Below are positions 17,281 through 27,617 of a stretch of DNA of 64,000 nt, piece by piece. Each line of letters begins with the position of its first letter. Position 1 is the stretch's first letter. Position numbers and translations under genes: made by a program. This DNA comes from Bradyrhizobium frederickii (GTDB lineage: Bacteria; Pseudomonadota; Alphaproteobacteria; Rhizobiales; Xanthobacteraceae). Under the pieces are notes generated by a model, which was not told where the DNA came from, did not search any database, and saw only the letters and a program-made list of their open reading frames with translations. The stretch spans positions 496,001-560,000 of the forward strand of contig NZ_SPQS01000002.1 in NCBI RefSeq assembly GCF_004570865.1, in the 5' to 3' direction.

Positions 17281-19020
17281 TCATCCCGCCTTGGCAATCC
17301 GCCTGTCCGCCGATCCTCCGCGCAGGTTCTGGAAGAATGTCTCGACCTCGCGCGCCAGCGTGTCCGCCGTCGCCGTCAGGCTGCCCGCCGCCGTCAGCAC
17401 CGAGGCTGCGGCGGTGTCGGTCTCGCCGATGGCGTCGCGCAGCGAGGTGATGTTGGCGACCAGCGTCGCGTTGCCCTGCGCGGCCGACTGCGCGTTGGAC
17501 GAGATCTCGCGTGTGGCGGCGTCCTGCTGGCCGACGGCGCCGGCGATCGCCGAGGTGACCTCGTTGATCTCGCGCACCGCGCCGCCGATCTCGCGCACGG
17601 CGTCGACCGCGTTGCGGGTCGAGGCCTGGATCATCGCGACGTTCTCGCTGATCTCGGCGGTGGCCTTGGCGGTCTGGCCCGCGAGCGCCTTCACTTCATG
17701 GGCGACCACGGCAAAGCCGCGGCCGGCATCGCCGGCGCGCGCGGCCTCGATGGTGGCGTTGAGCGCCAGGAGATTGGTCTGCTCGGCGATGGCCTGGATC
17801 AGATTGAGCACGCCGTCGATGCGCTGCGTGGCCGCGGCAAGGCTCTCGATCTCGGAGATCGACTTCTCGGTGCGCTGGCCGGTCTGCTCGACCGCGCCGG
17901 CGCTCTGCCGCACCTGGCGGCCGATCTCCACCACCGAGGCGGACAGCTCCTCGGCTGCGCCCGCCACCGCCGTGACGTTGTGCGCGGCCTGCGCGGTGGC
18001 GTTCGCCGCCGTGCCGGCGCGGCTGTTCGCATCCGCGGTGACGCGGGTGATGGTCTGCGCGGTCTCGCGCATGACGGAGGCGTTGTCGCTGAGGCCGCGC
18101 ATGATCGCGCCGATCGCCTCGCGAAATTGCTCGACGGATCGCTCGATGTGGCGGGCGCGCTCCTCGCGGGCGGCGGAATCCTGCGAGACCTGCGAGGCGA
18201 GGTTGCGGTTGCGGCACATGGCTTCCTGAAAGACCTGGATCGCGCGGGCGAGCGCGCCGATCTCGTCGGCGCGGTTAGAGTGCGGCACCACGACGTCCTC
18301 GGCCCCGTCGGCGACCTGCTTGATGGTCGCGGTGATCGCGGCGAGCGGCCTGGCGATCGAGCGGGCGATGATGACGATGCCGATCACGACCAGGGCCAGC
18401 GCCACGCCGCCGAGGCAGGTCAGCACGAAGGACAGTCCATGGTTGGCTTCGGTCTGCTGCGCGATCTGCCTGGCCCGCTCGGCATAGACCTTGGACAGCG
18501 CCTCGAGATCCTTGTTCAGCGCCGAGCGCACCGCGCGGTTGGCGTCGTTGTCGCCCCATTCGCGGCCCGCGGCCGCATTGATCTCGACGCCGCGGCGCAC
18601 CAGCTCCTTGCGGAACTCGACGAATTGCTCGATGCGCTTCTTGAAGGTGGCGAACTGCTCGGCATCGTCGGCCTTGACGATGGTCTCCCAGCGCTTCACG
18701 ACGTCCAGGATCTGCTCGTTGAACTTGAGCAGGCCCTCGCCGTATTTCTTCACGACCTTGGGCTCGGTCGACATGTAGACGCCGCGCGATTCCATCACGA
18801 CCGCATAGACCAGCGAGTTGACCCGCTCGACGTTGAGCGCGGCGGCGTTCGCCGTCTCGATCGCGTTGGTCAGGTCGGCGCTGCGGCGGCTGTTGTAGTC
18901 GGACAGCATGGCGATTGCCGCCGTGAGCAGCGCGAACAGCGCGAAGATCGCATAGAGCTTGGTGGCAAGCGTGAAGCGGCCTGCCAGCTTGGCGGCATTC
19001 CCAGATCGGTCTGATGTCAT
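17281..19020 (-). CDS. Methyl-accepting chemotaxis protein
   Basis: A 579-residue chemoreceptor. TM1 spans about residues 20-41, a helical periplasmic sensor 42-195 (four-helix-bundle-like, no PAS or Cache motif seen), TM2 196-219, HAMP 220-273, and the signalling domain about 330-560. The hairpin tip [20 protein letters not shown] (411-430) followed by [15 protein letters not shown] is the conserved CheA/CheW contact. There is no C-terminal CheR-tethering pentapeptide. ATG 19020 is chosen because it gives a short cytoplasmic lead into TM1; the frame runs back to 19083. No che genes are nearby. Ligand unknown. Confidence 0.93.
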   Translation of the reverse strand: MTSDRSGNAAKLAGRFTLATKLYAIFALFALLTAAIAMLSDYNSRRSADLTNAIETANAAALNVERVNSLVYAVVMESRGVYMSTEPKVVKKYGEGLLKFNEQILDVVKRWETIVKADDAEQFATFKKRIEQFVEFRKELVRRGVEINAAAGREWGDNDANRAVRSALNKDLEALSKVYAERARQIAQQTEANHGLSFVLTCLGGVALALVVIGIVIIARSIARPLAAITATIKQVADGAEDVVVPHSNRADEIGALARAIQVFQEAMCRNRNLASQVSQDSAAREERARHIERSVEQFREAIGAIMRGLSDNASVMRETAQTITRVTADANSRAGTAANATAQAAHNVTAVAGAAEELSASVVEIGRQVRQSAGAVEQTGQRTEKSISEIESLAAATQRIDGVLNLIQAIAEQTNLLALNATIEAARAGDAGRGFAVVAHEVKALAGQTAKATAEISENVAMIQASTRNAVDAVREIGGAVREINEVTSAIAGAVGQQDAATREISSNAQSAAQGNATLVANITSLRDAIGETDTAAASVLTAAGSLTATADTLAREVETFFQNLRGGSADRRIAKAG

Positions 19021-19242
19021 GGTACTCAGGGGCCGGAATGGCCTGAAACGGCCGGTGAACGGGGGCGTGTAAAATTGATGCAAAACTATGCAGAACGAAG
19101 ATGGATGCCGCGTTAATGCGTCGGTCGGCTCTGTTGGCCATTGGTCGAAGGAAAGCTATGATATTTCAGCGTCTTGATCCGAGGATATCGTGTCCGGACA
19201 GTCTTGGGCTCGGCCAGCGGCCGACGAACCCCGGAGAGGCCC

Positions 19243-20625
19243 TTGGTCTACCGCCACACCATCGACGCCACGACCCACACGTTCCCGGACCTGCGCGATC
19301 TGCTGGCCAAGGCGACCCCGCCGCGCTCCGGCGACCGGCTGGCCGGGATCGCCGCCGACACCGCCGAGCAGACAATCGCGGCCCGGATGGCGCTCGCCGA
19401 CGTCCCGCTCGGCCAATTCCTGCAGGAAGCCGTCATCCCCTATGAGGCCGACGAGGTCACCCGCCTCGTCATCGACAGCCACGACGCGGCGGCCTTCGCG
19501 CCGGTGGCATCCCTGACGGTTGGGGCCTTCCGCGACTGGCTGCTGTCGGATGCCGCAACGCCCGAGGTCCTGCGCAGGCTGGCGGGCGGCATCACGCCGG
19601 AGATGGCGGCCGCGGTGTCGAAGCTGATGCGCAACCAGGATCTGATCCTGGCGGCGCGGAAATGCGAGGTCACCACCGCCTTCCGCAACACCATCGGCCT
19701 GAAGGGGCGGATGAGCACGCGGTTGCAGCCCAACCATCCGTTCGACGATGCCAGGGGCATCACCGCCTCGATCCTTGACGGCATCCTGCTCGGGGCGGGC
19801 GATGCCTGCATCGGCATCAATCCCGCCAGCGACGATCCGGCCGTGATCGCGCAATTGCTGCGCCTGCTCGACGAGATCATCGCGCGGCTGACGATTCCGA
19901 CGCAGGCCTGCGTGCTGACCCATGTCACGACGACGTTGTCGCTGATCGGGCAGGGCGTGCCGGTCGATCTCGTCTTCCAGTCGGTCGCCGGCACCGAGGC
20001 CGCCAACCGCAGCTTCGGCATCGACCTTGCGCTTTTGCGGGAGGCGCAGCAGGCCGGGCTGTCGCTGCGGCGCGGCACCGTCGGGCAGAACGTGATGTAT
20101 TTCGAGACCGGCCAGGGCTCGGCGCTGTCGGCGGGCGCCCATCATGGCGTCGACCAGCAGACCTGCGAGGCGCGCGCCTATGCGGTCGCCCGCGCCTTTG
20201 CCCCGCTCTTGGTGAACAGCGTGGTCGGCTTCATCGGCCCGGAATATCTCTATGACGGCAAGGAAATCATCCGCGCCGGGCTGGAGGATCATTTCTGCGG
20301 CAAGCTGCTCGGCCTGCCGCTCGGGATCGATATCTGCTACACCAACCATGCCGAGGCGGACCAGGACGACATGGACAACCTGCTGACGCTGCTCGCCGCC
20401 GCCGGCGTCACCTTCATCATGGGCGTCCCCGGCGCCGACGACGTCATGCTGAACTACCAGTCGACGTCTTTTCACGACGCGCTCTATGTCCGTGACGTCT
20501 TCGGCTTGCGCCGCGCCCCGGAATTCGACGATTGGCTGGCGCGGTCGGGCATCGCGGGCGCCGATTTCCGGATTGCCGGCGATGCGGGCCTGCTGCCCGA
20601 TTTTGCCTCGCGGCTGATCGCCTGA
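19243..20625 (+). CDS. eutB: Ethanolamine ammonia-lyase large subunit
   Basis: A 460-residue catalytic subunit of the adenosylcobalamin-dependent lyase that splits ethanolamine to acetaldehyde and ammonia. Family sequence is clear throughout, for example RNQDLILAARKCEVTTAFRN, FQSVAGTEAANRSFGID and the HAEADQDDMDNLLTLLAAAG segment. The start is placed at TTG 19243, giving LVYRHTIDATTHTF at the N-terminus with GGAG at 19233; no ATG gives a sensible N-terminus. Its partner eutC is not adjacent: hpnP lies between them. No microcompartment genes are present, so this is the simple two-subunit form. Confidence 0.93.
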   Translation: MVYRHTIDATTHTFPDLRDLLAKATPPRSGDRLAGIAADTAEQTIAARMALADVPLGQFLQEAVIPYEADEVTRLVIDSHDAAAFAPVASLTVGAFRDWLLSDAATPEVLRRLAGGITPEMAAAVSKLMRNQDLILAARKCEVTTAFRNTIGLKGRMSTRLQPNHPFDDARGITASILDGILLGAGDACIGINPASDDPAVIAQLLRLLDEIIARLTIPTQACVLTHVTTTLSLIGQGVPVDLVFQSVAGTEAANRSFGIDLALLREAQQAGLSLRRGTVGQNVMYFETGQGSALSAGAHHGVDQQTCEARAYAVARAFAPLLVNSVVGFIGPEYLYDGKEIIRAGLEDHFCGKLLGLPLGIDICYTNHAEADQDDMDNLLTLLAAAGVTFIMGVPGADDVMLNYQSTSFHDALYVRDVFGLRRAPEFDDWLARSGIAGADFRIAGDAGLLPDFASRLIA

Positions 20626-20766
20626 GCGAGGGTAGGCTCTTCTCAGGAAACCATTTGGCGTCCGCGGGATTATGCTTCCGCCACAATATTGAGAAATTCC
20701 GGCGGCAGCATTACGCTATGTGTCTGGCTGGCAATTTCCGCAGTCGAGCGTGGCGGGGGAGCTTAG

Positions 20767-22353
20767 ATGCGAGCTGAAAGTAACGGAACGTCCCGGCGGA
20801 TCCTCTGTGTGTTTCCGCGCTACACCTCCTCGTTCGGTACGTTCGAGCATTCCTATCCGCTGACCGATGGCGTCCGCGCCTTCATGCCGCCGCAGGGGCT
20901 GTTGCTGATCTCGGCCTATCTGCCGCAGGATTGGCAGGTCAAATTCGTCGACGAGAACCTCCGGCGCACGACCAGGGAAGAGTTCGAATGGGCCGAGGCG
21001 GTCTTCGTCAGCGGCATGCACATCCAGCGCCAGCAGATGAACGACATCTGCCGCCGCGCGCATGAGTTCGACCTGCCGGTCGCACTCGGCGGCCCCTCCG
21101 TCAGCGCCTGTCCCGACTATTACCCGTCGTTCGACTATCTCCATGTCGGCGAGCTCGGCGATGCCACCAACCAGCTGATCGAGATCCTGTCGCGCGACAC
21201 CGCTCGCCCAGAGAGCCAGGTGGTGCTGACCACCAAGGATCGCGTGTCGATGACGGAATTTCCGATCCCGGCCTACGAGCTTGCCGACGTGAAGAAATAT
21301 TTTCTCGGCAGCATCCAATATTCCAGCGGCTGTCCCTATCAGTGCGAGTTCTGCGACATCCCCGGCCTCTACGGCCGCAACCCGCGCATCAAGACGCCGC
21401 AGCAGATCATCGCCGAGCTCGACCGCCTGCGCGAATGCGGCATGACCGACACGGTCTATTTCGTCGACGACAATTTCATCGGCAACCGCAAGGCGGCGCT
21501 GGACCTGTTGCCGCATCTGATCGAATGGCAGAAGCGGACCGGCTACGTGGTCCGGCTCGCCTGCGAGGCGACGCTCAACATCGCCAAGCGGCCCGAGATC
21601 CTGGAGAAGATGCGCGAGGCCTACTTCATCACCATCTTCTGCGGCATCGAGACGCCCGATCCCGACGCGCTGAAAGCGATGCAGAAGGACCACAACATGA
21701 TGGTCCCGATCCTGGAAGGCGTGCGCACCATCAACTCCTACGGCATGGAGGTCGTGTCGGGCATCATCATGGGACTCGACACCGACAAGCCGAATACGGG
21801 GGAGGCGCTGCTCGCCTTCGTCGAGGAATCGCGCATTCCGCTGCTCACCATCAACCTGCTGCAGGCGCTGCCGAAGACGCCGCTGTGGGATCGGCTCGAG
21901 CGCGAAGGCCGCCTGATCCACGACGACGGCCGCGATTCCAACGTCGATTTCCTGCTGCCTTATGATGAGGTCGTCGCCTCTTGGAAGCAGGCCATGGCGC
22001 TCGCTTATGCGCCCGAGAAGGTCTATGCGCGCTATCAGCATCAATGCGACCACGTCTATGTGAACCGGCTCAAGGTGCCGGTGCCGGACGAGATGAAGAC
22101 CTGGCCCAACATCCGCCGTGGCCTCGTCATGCTGCGCAACATCTTCTGGAAGGTCGGCGTGCTCGGCGACTACAGGCGCGTGTTCTGGAAGTTCGCGCTG
22201 GGACGCATCAAGCGCGGCGATCTCGAAGGCCTGATCGGATGCACCCTGATCGCGCATCATCTCATCACCTTTGCTCGCGCGGCCTCCAGCGGCAGGCAGA
22301 ACGCCTCGAACTACTCGATCCGGCTGCGCGAGGCCGCCGTTCCCGCCGAATGA
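20767..22353 (+). CDS. hpnP: Hopanoid C-2 methylase (B12-binding radical SAM)
   Basis: A 528-residue protein. Residues 10-140 are a cobalamin-binding domain, without the classical DxHxxG, as in many radical SAM methylases. The [4Fe-4S] motif CxxxCxxC is C189, C193, C196 ([18 protein letters not shown]), followed by the radical SAM barrel and a C-terminal helical region. The N-terminus ([20 protein letters not shown]) is what I recall for HpnP, which makes 2-methylhopanoids in Rhodopseudomonas. It sits 141 bp after eutB and its stop overlaps the eutC start (ATGA). Upstream I see only an imperfect EcfG-like sequence (GGAAACC near 20646). The wider hopanoid locus supports the call. Confidence 0.87.
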   Translation: MRAESNGTSRRILCVFPRYTSSFGTFEHSYPLTDGVRAFMPPQGLLLISAYLPQDWQVKFVDENLRRTTREEFEWAEAVFVSGMHIQRQQMNDICRRAHEFDLPVALGGPSVSACPDYYPSFDYLHVGELGDATNQLIEILSRDTARPESQVVLTTKDRVSMTEFPIPAYELADVKKYFLGSIQYSSGCPYQCEFCDIPGLYGRNPRIKTPQQIIAELDRLRECGMTDTVYFVDDNFIGNRKAALDLLPHLIEWQKRTGYVVRLACEATLNIAKRPEILEKMREAYFITIFCGIETPDPDALKAMQKDHNMMVPILEGVRTINSYGMEVVSGIIMGLDTDKPNTGEALLAFVEESRIPLLTINLLQALPKTPLWDRLEREGRLIHDDGRDSNVDFLLPYDEVVASWKQAMALAYAPEKVYARYQHQCDHVYVNRLKVPVPDEMKTWPNIRRGLVMLRNIFWKVGVLGDYRRVFWKFALGRIKRGDLEGLIGCTLIAHHLITFARAASSGRQNASNYSIRLREAAVPAE

Positions 22354-23135
22354 GCGACAAGTCCGTTCCGGCCCGCCCAACCATTGACCTCAGGTCATTC
22401 ACGCCCGCGCGCGTCGCGCTGGGCCGCACTGGTGCAAGCGTGCCGACCAGGGCGCTGCTCGACTTCACGCTCGACCATGCCCGCGCCCGCGATGCCGTGC
22501 ATGCCGCCTTCGATGCGCCGCGCCTGCTCGCCGATCTCGGCGCGCTTGGACTTGCCGTCACCGAGGCGAGGAGCCAGGCGGTCGACCGCAGGGATTATCT
22601 GCGGCGGCCGGATCTGGGGCGACGGCTCGAGCCCGGCTCGGTCGAGGTCTTGGCCCGCGCGGCTTCCGCGCCATGCCAGCTCGCGCTGGTGATCGGCGAC
22701 GGGCTGTCCGCGGCGGCGGTCCACGCCCATGCGGCGGCCCTGGTGAAGCGCCTGCTGCCGTTGCTGGCGGAAGGGGATGCTGTCGCGCTCGGCCAGGTCG
22801 TCGTCGCCTCAGGCGCGCGCGTTGCGCTCGGCGACGAGATCGGCGCCATTCTCGGCGCGCGCATGGTCGTGACGCTGATCGGCGAGCGGCCCGGCCTGTC
22901 GGCGCCGGACAGCCTCGGCGCCTATCTGACTTTCGCGCCGAAGCCCGGCCGCACCGATGCCGAGCGCAATTGCGTGTCCAACATCCACCAGGCTGGGCTC
23001 AGCTATGACGAGGCCGCCTTCAAGATCGCCTGGCTGGTCCGCGAGGGGCTGGCCCGGCAGGTCAGCGGCGTGGCGCTGAAGGACGAGAGCGCGGACCGCG
23101 CGCCGCGTCGAATTGGCACATTTCCCCCCGGATGA
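22350..23135 (+). CDS. eutC: Ethanolamine ammonia-lyase small subunit
   Basis: A 261-residue subunit that with EutB forms the cobalamin site of the lyase. The C-terminal family signature [19 protein letters not shown] is clear, preceded by [21 protein letters not shown] and [20 protein letters not shown]. The ATG overlaps the hpnP stop as ATGA, so it is translationally coupled to hpnP rather than to eutB. A small hairpin (CCCCCGG-ATGA-CCGGGGG, 23125-23142) spans its stop codon but has no T run. Confidence 0.94.
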   Translation: MSDKSVPARPTIDLRSFTPARVALGRTGASVPTRALLDFTLDHARARDAVHAAFDAPRLLADLGALGLAVTEARSQAVDRRDYLRRPDLGRRLEPGSVEVLARAASAPCQLALVIGDGLSAAAVHAHAAALVKRLLPLLAEGDAVALGQVVVASGARVALGDEIGAILGARMVVTLIGERPGLSAPDSLGAYLTFAPKPGRTDAERNCVSNIHQAGLSYDEAAFKIAWLVREGLARQVSGVALKDESADRAPRRIGTFPPG

Positions 23136-23344
23136 CCGGGGGCAAGGACCCGAAATCGCCACATCTTGATCGATTCGCCCGCACTTCGCCTGCTTGCGAG
23201 AAGGGCAATTGACCTGCTAAACCCCTCGCGGCGATTTTCCGCGCATTTTCAAAGGGCAAGCCTCCCATTGGTATGGCGTTTTCAAGCCGTTCGCGGGGCG
23301 CAACAAGCTCTCAAGACCGAGCCGATTTAGGAACTGGACAAGGC

Positions 23345-25711
23345 ATGCTCGAAAAGCACAGCGAGAATGAGGTTCATGTCGACAAGATCGAGCAGGGACC
23401 TACGTCCTCGATCGCCTTCGGGCTGGAGCGTCTCGGGCTGATCGCCGTCCGGGCGCCGATCGTCTCTTGCATCGTCCTGGTCGCGCTGATCGTCGGCGCC
23501 GTGTTCGGCATCCACCGGATCAAGATCGACGATTCGCTGTCGCAGCTGTTTCGCTCCGATACCCGCGAATTCCGCCAGTACGAAGAAGTGACCAAGAAGT
23601 TCCCGGCCGAGGAATTCGACGTCCTTGTCGTGGTCGAGGGCAAGAACCTGCTGGCGCGCAACAATCTGGAGAAGCTGCGCGACTTCGTCACCGACTTGCA
23701 GCTGGTCGAAGGCACGCGCGGGCTGGTCTCGTTGTTCTCGGCGCGCCAGGCACCGGCGCCGGGCAAGCTGCCGGCGGCGCTGTTCCCGGCCGAGCTGCCC
23801 GAAGGCGCCGACTACGACAAGTTCATCGAGACGGTCAAAAACAACGAGATCATCCGCGGCAAGCTGTTGTCGGAAGACGGGACGCTGGCGCTGGTCGTGC
23901 TGTCGCTCGATCCGGAGGTGGTCGCTTCCAACAAGCTGACCAAGACCGTGGCCGACATCCGCGCGCTGATGAAGGAGACGCTCGGGGACACCGGCCTCAA
24001 CGTGCAGCTCTCCGGCGTGCCGGTGATGCAGCTCGAGATCCGCAACGCCGTCGAGCGCGACGGGCTGACCTACAACATCCTCGGCATCCTCGCCGGCTGC
24101 ATCATCGCCATCATCTTCTTCCGCAAGGTCTCGTTCATGATCGCGGCGGCGTTCCCGCCGATGATCGCGATCCTGCTGGCGCTCGGTGCGCTCGGCTGGG
24201 CCAATTTCAATCTCAACATGTTCCTGAACGTGATGACGCCGCTCATCATGGTGATCAGCTTCTCGGACTCGATGCAGCTCACCTTCGCCGCGCGTGACCG
24301 GCTGATCGCAGGCCAGGACAAGTTCACCGCGTTCAAGAACGCCGTGCTGGTGGTCGGCCCGGCCTGCGTGCTGACGCACGGCACCGCGGGCATCTCCTTC
24401 ATCGCGCTGCAGTTCTCCGATTCCGATTTGATCCGCAAGTTCGGCGAGGCGGGCCTCGCCGCCACCATCATCGCGCTGGTCGCGGTGCTGTCGCTGGTGC
24501 CGGTGTTCGGCGTGCTGTTCGTGCGCAACGAGAAGGTCTTTGCGGTCAAGTTCCAGGGCGCGGATGCCGGCGTCCAGGCGCTGCGCAATTTCTGCTACTG
24601 GATCGCCGTGCGCATGGTCGGCCGGCCCGGCCTGTTCAGCCTGATCGCCGTGCTGTTCGTCGGCGGGCTCGGCGTCATCTACGCCAATCTGGAGCCGCGC
24701 TACCGGCTCGCCGACCAGGTGCCGGACAAGCGCCAGGCAGTCGCCGCCAGCGACCGGTTGGATGCCAAGCTCACCGGCGCCAATCCGGTCAACGTGCTGA
24801 TCGTGTTTCCGAAGGGGCAGTCGCTCTATTCGCCGGAAACGCTCCAGACCATCGCCGAGGTGCATGCGACGGTCGAGAAGGCCGCCGGCGTCGGCAACGT
24901 CTGGTCGGTGGAAACGCTGCGCCGCTGGCTGGCGGAGAAGGCCGGCAGCGCCGACGTCGCAACGCTCAAGGAATATGTCAGCGTCATCCCCGAGCATCTG
25001 GTGCGGCGCTTCATCGACGCCGAGCAGGACGCCGTCGTGGTCGCCGGCCGCGTGCCGGACAAGGATTCCAGCCAGCTGCTGCCGATCGTCGACAAGCTCG
25101 ACAACGAGCTCAACACCGTCCGCAACAAGCATCCGGGCTATGAGGTCGCGGTGACCGGTCTTGCGGCGATTGCGGCGCGCAACTCGGCCAGCATGATCGA
25201 GAAGCTGAACCACGGCCTCACCATCGAATTCGCGCTGGTCGCGATCTTCATCGGCCTTGCCTTCCGCTCCTGGGTGGTGATGTTCGCCTGCATCCTGCCG
25301 GGCATCTTCCCGGTGGTGATGTCGGGAACGGTGCTGTGGGCGATGGGCGAGGGCCTGCAATTCGCCAGCGTCGTCGCGCTCACCGTCTCGTTCGGGCTGG
25401 GCCTCAGCGCCACCATCCACTTCCTCAACCGCTTGAGGCTGGAGAACAAGCCGGGCGTCGGCTCTGCGCTCGCGGTGGAGCGGGCGACCGTGCTGGTCGG
25501 ACCGGCGCTGATCCTGACCACGGTGGTGCTGGCCTGCGGCCTCGTCGTCACCGTGTTCTCCGACCTGCCGTCGCTGCGGCTGTTCGGCTGGCTCAGCGCC
25601 TTCTCGATGGTGATGGCCCTCGTCGCCGACCTCTTCATCCTCAGGCCGACGGCGATGTGGCTGATCAATCTGCACGCCAGGCTGCAGGGGACCGACAAGC
25701 CGGCGATCTGA
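23345..25711 (+). CDS. RND-type exporter with two MMPL domains
   Basis: A 788-residue inner-membrane protein with the duplicated RND/MMPL layout: TM1 near residues 30-52, a periplasmic domain (about 55-220), TM2-6, TM7 near 440, a second periplasmic domain and TM8-12. It resembles HpnN in architecture but is shorter and has a different second periplasmic domain. Its place between hpnP-eutC and hpnC suggests transport of a lipid, perhaps hopanoid or squalene-derived, but this is inference. ATG 23345 begins MLEKHSENE; the frame is open from 23273 but the extra residues look non-coding. It ends 30 bp from a convergent gene. Confidence 0.82.
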   Translation: MLEKHSENEVHVDKIEQGPTSSIAFGLERLGLIAVRAPIVSCIVLVALIVGAVFGIHRIKIDDSLSQLFRSDTREFRQYEEVTKKFPAEEFDVLVVVEGKNLLARNNLEKLRDFVTDLQLVEGTRGLVSLFSARQAPAPGKLPAALFPAELPEGADYDKFIETVKNNEIIRGKLLSEDGTLALVVLSLDPEVVASNKLTKTVADIRALMKETLGDTGLNVQLSGVPVMQLEIRNAVERDGLTYNILGILAGCIIAIIFFRKVSFMIAAAFPPMIAILLALGALGWANFNLNMFLNVMTPLIMVISFSDSMQLTFAARDRLIAGQDKFTAFKNAVLVVGPACVLTHGTAGISFIALQFSDSDLIRKFGEAGLAATIIALVAVLSLVPVFGVLFVRNEKVFAVKFQGADAGVQALRNFCYWIAVRMVGRPGLFSLIAVLFVGGLGVIYANLEPRYRLADQVPDKRQAVAASDRLDAKLTGANPVNVLIVFPKGQSLYSPETLQTIAEVHATVEKAAGVGNVWSVETLRRWLAEKAGSADVATLKEYVSVIPEHLVRRFIDAEQDAVVVAGRVPDKDSSQLLPIVDKLDNELNTVRNKHPGYEVAVTGLAAIAARNSASMIEKLNHGLTIEFALVAIFIGLAFRSWVVMFACILPGIFPVVMSGTVLWAMGEGLQFASVVALTVSFGLGLSATIHFLNRLRLENKPGVGSALAVERATVLVGPALILTTVVLACGLVVTVFSDLPSLRLFGWLSAFSMVMALVADLFILRPTAMWLINLHARLQGTDKPAI

Positions 25712-25741
25712 GCGGCAGGGTGACGAAGGCGGCCAGCGCTC

Positions 25742-26575
25742 TCACGCGTCGATCCGCACGACCCCGTAAGGATTGAACTTGAGGTCGCCCTCGGCGTAGT
25801 CCTGCTCGTGCGACAGCGTGAGCTTGCGGTCGCGCAGCGTCGCGTCGATGCCGCGCTCGGCCATGGCGTCGGCGAGCTCGTCCATCAGTTTGACCGCGTC
25901 CCGATCGCTGCCGCGCGATGTCGCGACATAGACCTCCGGCAGGCCAACGAGGTGGTAGCCGACGGTCTCGTAATAGCGATCGCCGGCGAGCGGGCGCTTG
26001 GCGAAGGCGAGACGGCACGCCTTCGTGACGGCGGGGGTCATCTTCAGGCCCTGGCTGGTCCTCGAGCCCTTGCGCGCCTGATCGGCGAGACTGCGCCAGC
26101 GCGCGAGGCCATGGGCGACGCCGGCGCTTTCACCTTTCGCCGCAATGGCGCCTGCCTCGAGCATCTCGTCCACGATCAGCAAGGCGGCCGCCGAATAGGC
26201 GGCCGACTTCTGCTGATCGATCGGCGGGCTCCGCACGTAGAGCACCGCCTTGTGATTGGCCACGGCGGCTTCGTCGGTCGCGGACCACGCCTTCGGGTAG
26301 ACGCGGTCCCAGCACACGCCGAACGACCGCGCCATGTTGGGATCGGGTTTTCCTTGCGAATGGGCGCGGTCGATCTCGAAGTCGAAATCGGCGATCGTCG
26401 TGGCCACCGCCTTCGGCGGTTGCAGCAGGCCTTCATTCTTGCCGAGAAAGCAGAGCACGTGACGCGGCTTTACCGACGAGGACTGCATACTCGCCCCCTG
26501 CGGATCGCTCGCGAAGGCGCGGGTGGCCACGAACAGCCCGGCGGCCTTGAGCAGATGTCTGCGTGTCGGGTCCAT
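25742..26575 (-). CDS. Tat-exported protein of unknown function
   Basis: A 277-residue protein with a twin-arginine leader (DPTRRHLLKAAGLFVATRAFA). I do not recognise the mature domain. It has recurring features such as HVLCFLGKNEGLL near the start, DFDFEIDRAHSQ and a conserved-looking SFGVCWDRVYPKAW. ATG 26575 places the RR motif at residues 5-6 and follows GGAACGGAG; the frame extends to 26647 but crosses a terminator for the upstream gene. It converges with the RND gene and is separated from the next minus-strand gene by that terminator, so it probably has its own promoter. Confidence 0.6.
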   Translation of the reverse strand: MDPTRRHLLKAAGLFVATRAFASDPQGASMQSSSVKPRHVLCFLGKNEGLLQPPKAVATTIADFDFEIDRAHSQGKPDPNMARSFGVCWDRVYPKAWSATDEAAVANHKAVLYVRSPPIDQQKSAAYSAAALLIVDEMLEAGAIAAKGESAGVAHGLARWRSLADQARKGSRTSQGLKMTPAVTKACRLAFAKRPLAGDRYYETVGYHLVGLPEVYVATSRGSDRDAVKLMDELADAMAERGIDATLRDRKLTLSHEQDYAEGDLKFNPYGVVRIDA

Positions 26576-26602
26576 CTCCGTTCCGGGTGGGTTGATGTCG
26601 GC

Positions 26603-26633
26603 AAAAAGCCCCCGGCTCGGCAGAACCGGGGGC
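26603..26633 (-). terminator. Rho-independent terminator of the 26.7-27.2 kb gene
   Basis: On the minus strand GGCCCCCGG and CCGGGGGC arms around a short loop are followed by TTTTTG. It lies 26 bp beyond the stop of the small exported protein gene. Confidence 0.75.
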
Positions 26634-26658
26634 CCTGATGCTTTCAAGCGGGACGGGA

Positions 26659-27156
26659 TCAGCTCTTCGTCATGGTGATGTTGACGCCGCGGATCTCTCC
26701 CTTCGAAGAAATCTGCACGGTTTGCTTGGTGCCGTTGGTGCGCAAAGAGAGGTTGGCGGCAAAGCCGTTGGCCTCGACGAACACGTCGATCTGGCCGCCG
26801 CCGGCGGTGCCCTGGAGATTGCCGAAGATGTTGCGGCTGGCCTCACTCCAATTGCCGGAGATGCGCTCGCCCTGGCTCGTCACATCGCTGGTGAGATCGA
26901 ACTTGTAGCTGTCGGATGCGCAGTGCAGGGCCTGCTTCAGGTTGAGGCCGCTGCCGGCGACTTTGTAGTCGGCCTTGCAGCGAATGCGCTCGGTGGAGCC
27001 GTCGGACAGCGACACCGTGCCGGTGCCGGTCCATGCGCCGTCGAAACCGGCAAACGGGCCGGACGACTGAGCATGGCCTGCCGAAACCGAGAAGAGCAGC
27101 GCCGCCCCGATGCCGGCCGCCTTGATTGCCAGTCCAGATCGCCCAATGAATGTCAT
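26659..27156 (-). CDS. Conserved periplasmic protein of unknown function
   Basis: A 165-residue protein with a Sec signal peptide (residues 1-29, ending SAGHAQ). The mature part is a small beta-rich domain beginning FAGFDGAWTGTGTVSLSDG, with two Cys (in RIRCKADYK and ALHCASDSY) that could form a disulfide, and alternating beta-strand patterns such as DVFVEANGFAANLSLRT. It looks like a lipocalin-like or DUF-type secreted protein common in Bradyrhizobium. Function unknown. A strong terminator follows. Confidence 0.65.
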   Translation of the reverse strand: MTFIGRSGLAIKAAGIGAALLFSVSAGHAQSSGPFAGFDGAWTGTGTVSLSDGSTERIRCKADYKVAGSGLNLKQALHCASDSYKFDLTSDVTSQGERISGNWSEASRNIFGNLQGTAGGGQIDVFVEANGFAANLSLRTNGTKQTVQISSKGEIRGVNITMTKS

Positions 27157-27617
27157 CTCAAATATCCCGTTTTAGAACGACGCCCGCTTACGCGTGATAA
27201 CGTCTCGCCACATCGAAAGTTTAGTGCTTTGAGCGAGTGGCAGGTTCAAAGCCAGGCCGCCGGAGATGGCCATTCACGAAGCCTCGCGCCAGGCCCGGAG
27301 CCCCCGGTCTGCGCAGTTTCGGGAGGTTTCCGGCGGCAAAGGCGGGGTGGAGAGATGCAGCTCTGCAACAGGTCCGCAGCAAAACGCGGCGCCCTTGAAT
27401 TATGACGTAGTATCAACCTCTTACATCTGTCAATGAAGGTTGAGGGAAGACCTGATTTGGTGGGCGCGGCGCCAATTTGGCCGCATTTGCCAGTGCTTGT
27501 GCCTTCTCTGAAAGCCGCTATGTCCGCGGCGATTTGCCATCAGAACAAGCCGTTCCGGTCGTCCGCCCTGTGCAGTCCGGGTCCGGTGCGATTCTGCCGC
27601 CAGAATGAAGGAATACA
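27157..27617. other. Intergenic region between divergent genes
   Basis: A 461-bp gap between the minus-strand periplasmic protein gene and the plus-strand Cys-rich protein gene. It must hold both promoters. I see no RNA gene, palindromic repeat or convincing ORF; the most AT-rich part is 27395-27440, a likely promoter site. Confidence 0.4.

Noticed and set aside
19021..19242. Cobalamin riboswitch before eutB
   Set aside because: No B12-box-like sequence or typical fold elements could be seen; only a small GGCCGG hairpin is present.
20646..20672. EcfG promoter upstream of hpnP
   Set aside because: GGAAACC followed by GGATTA fits the consensus poorly in both boxes and spacing, so it was not listed as a feature.
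23327..25675. 782-codon antisense frame opposite the RND exporter
   Set aside because: Low-complexity Asp/His/Arg/Glu-rich translation with no motif; the plus strand encodes a clear RND protein.
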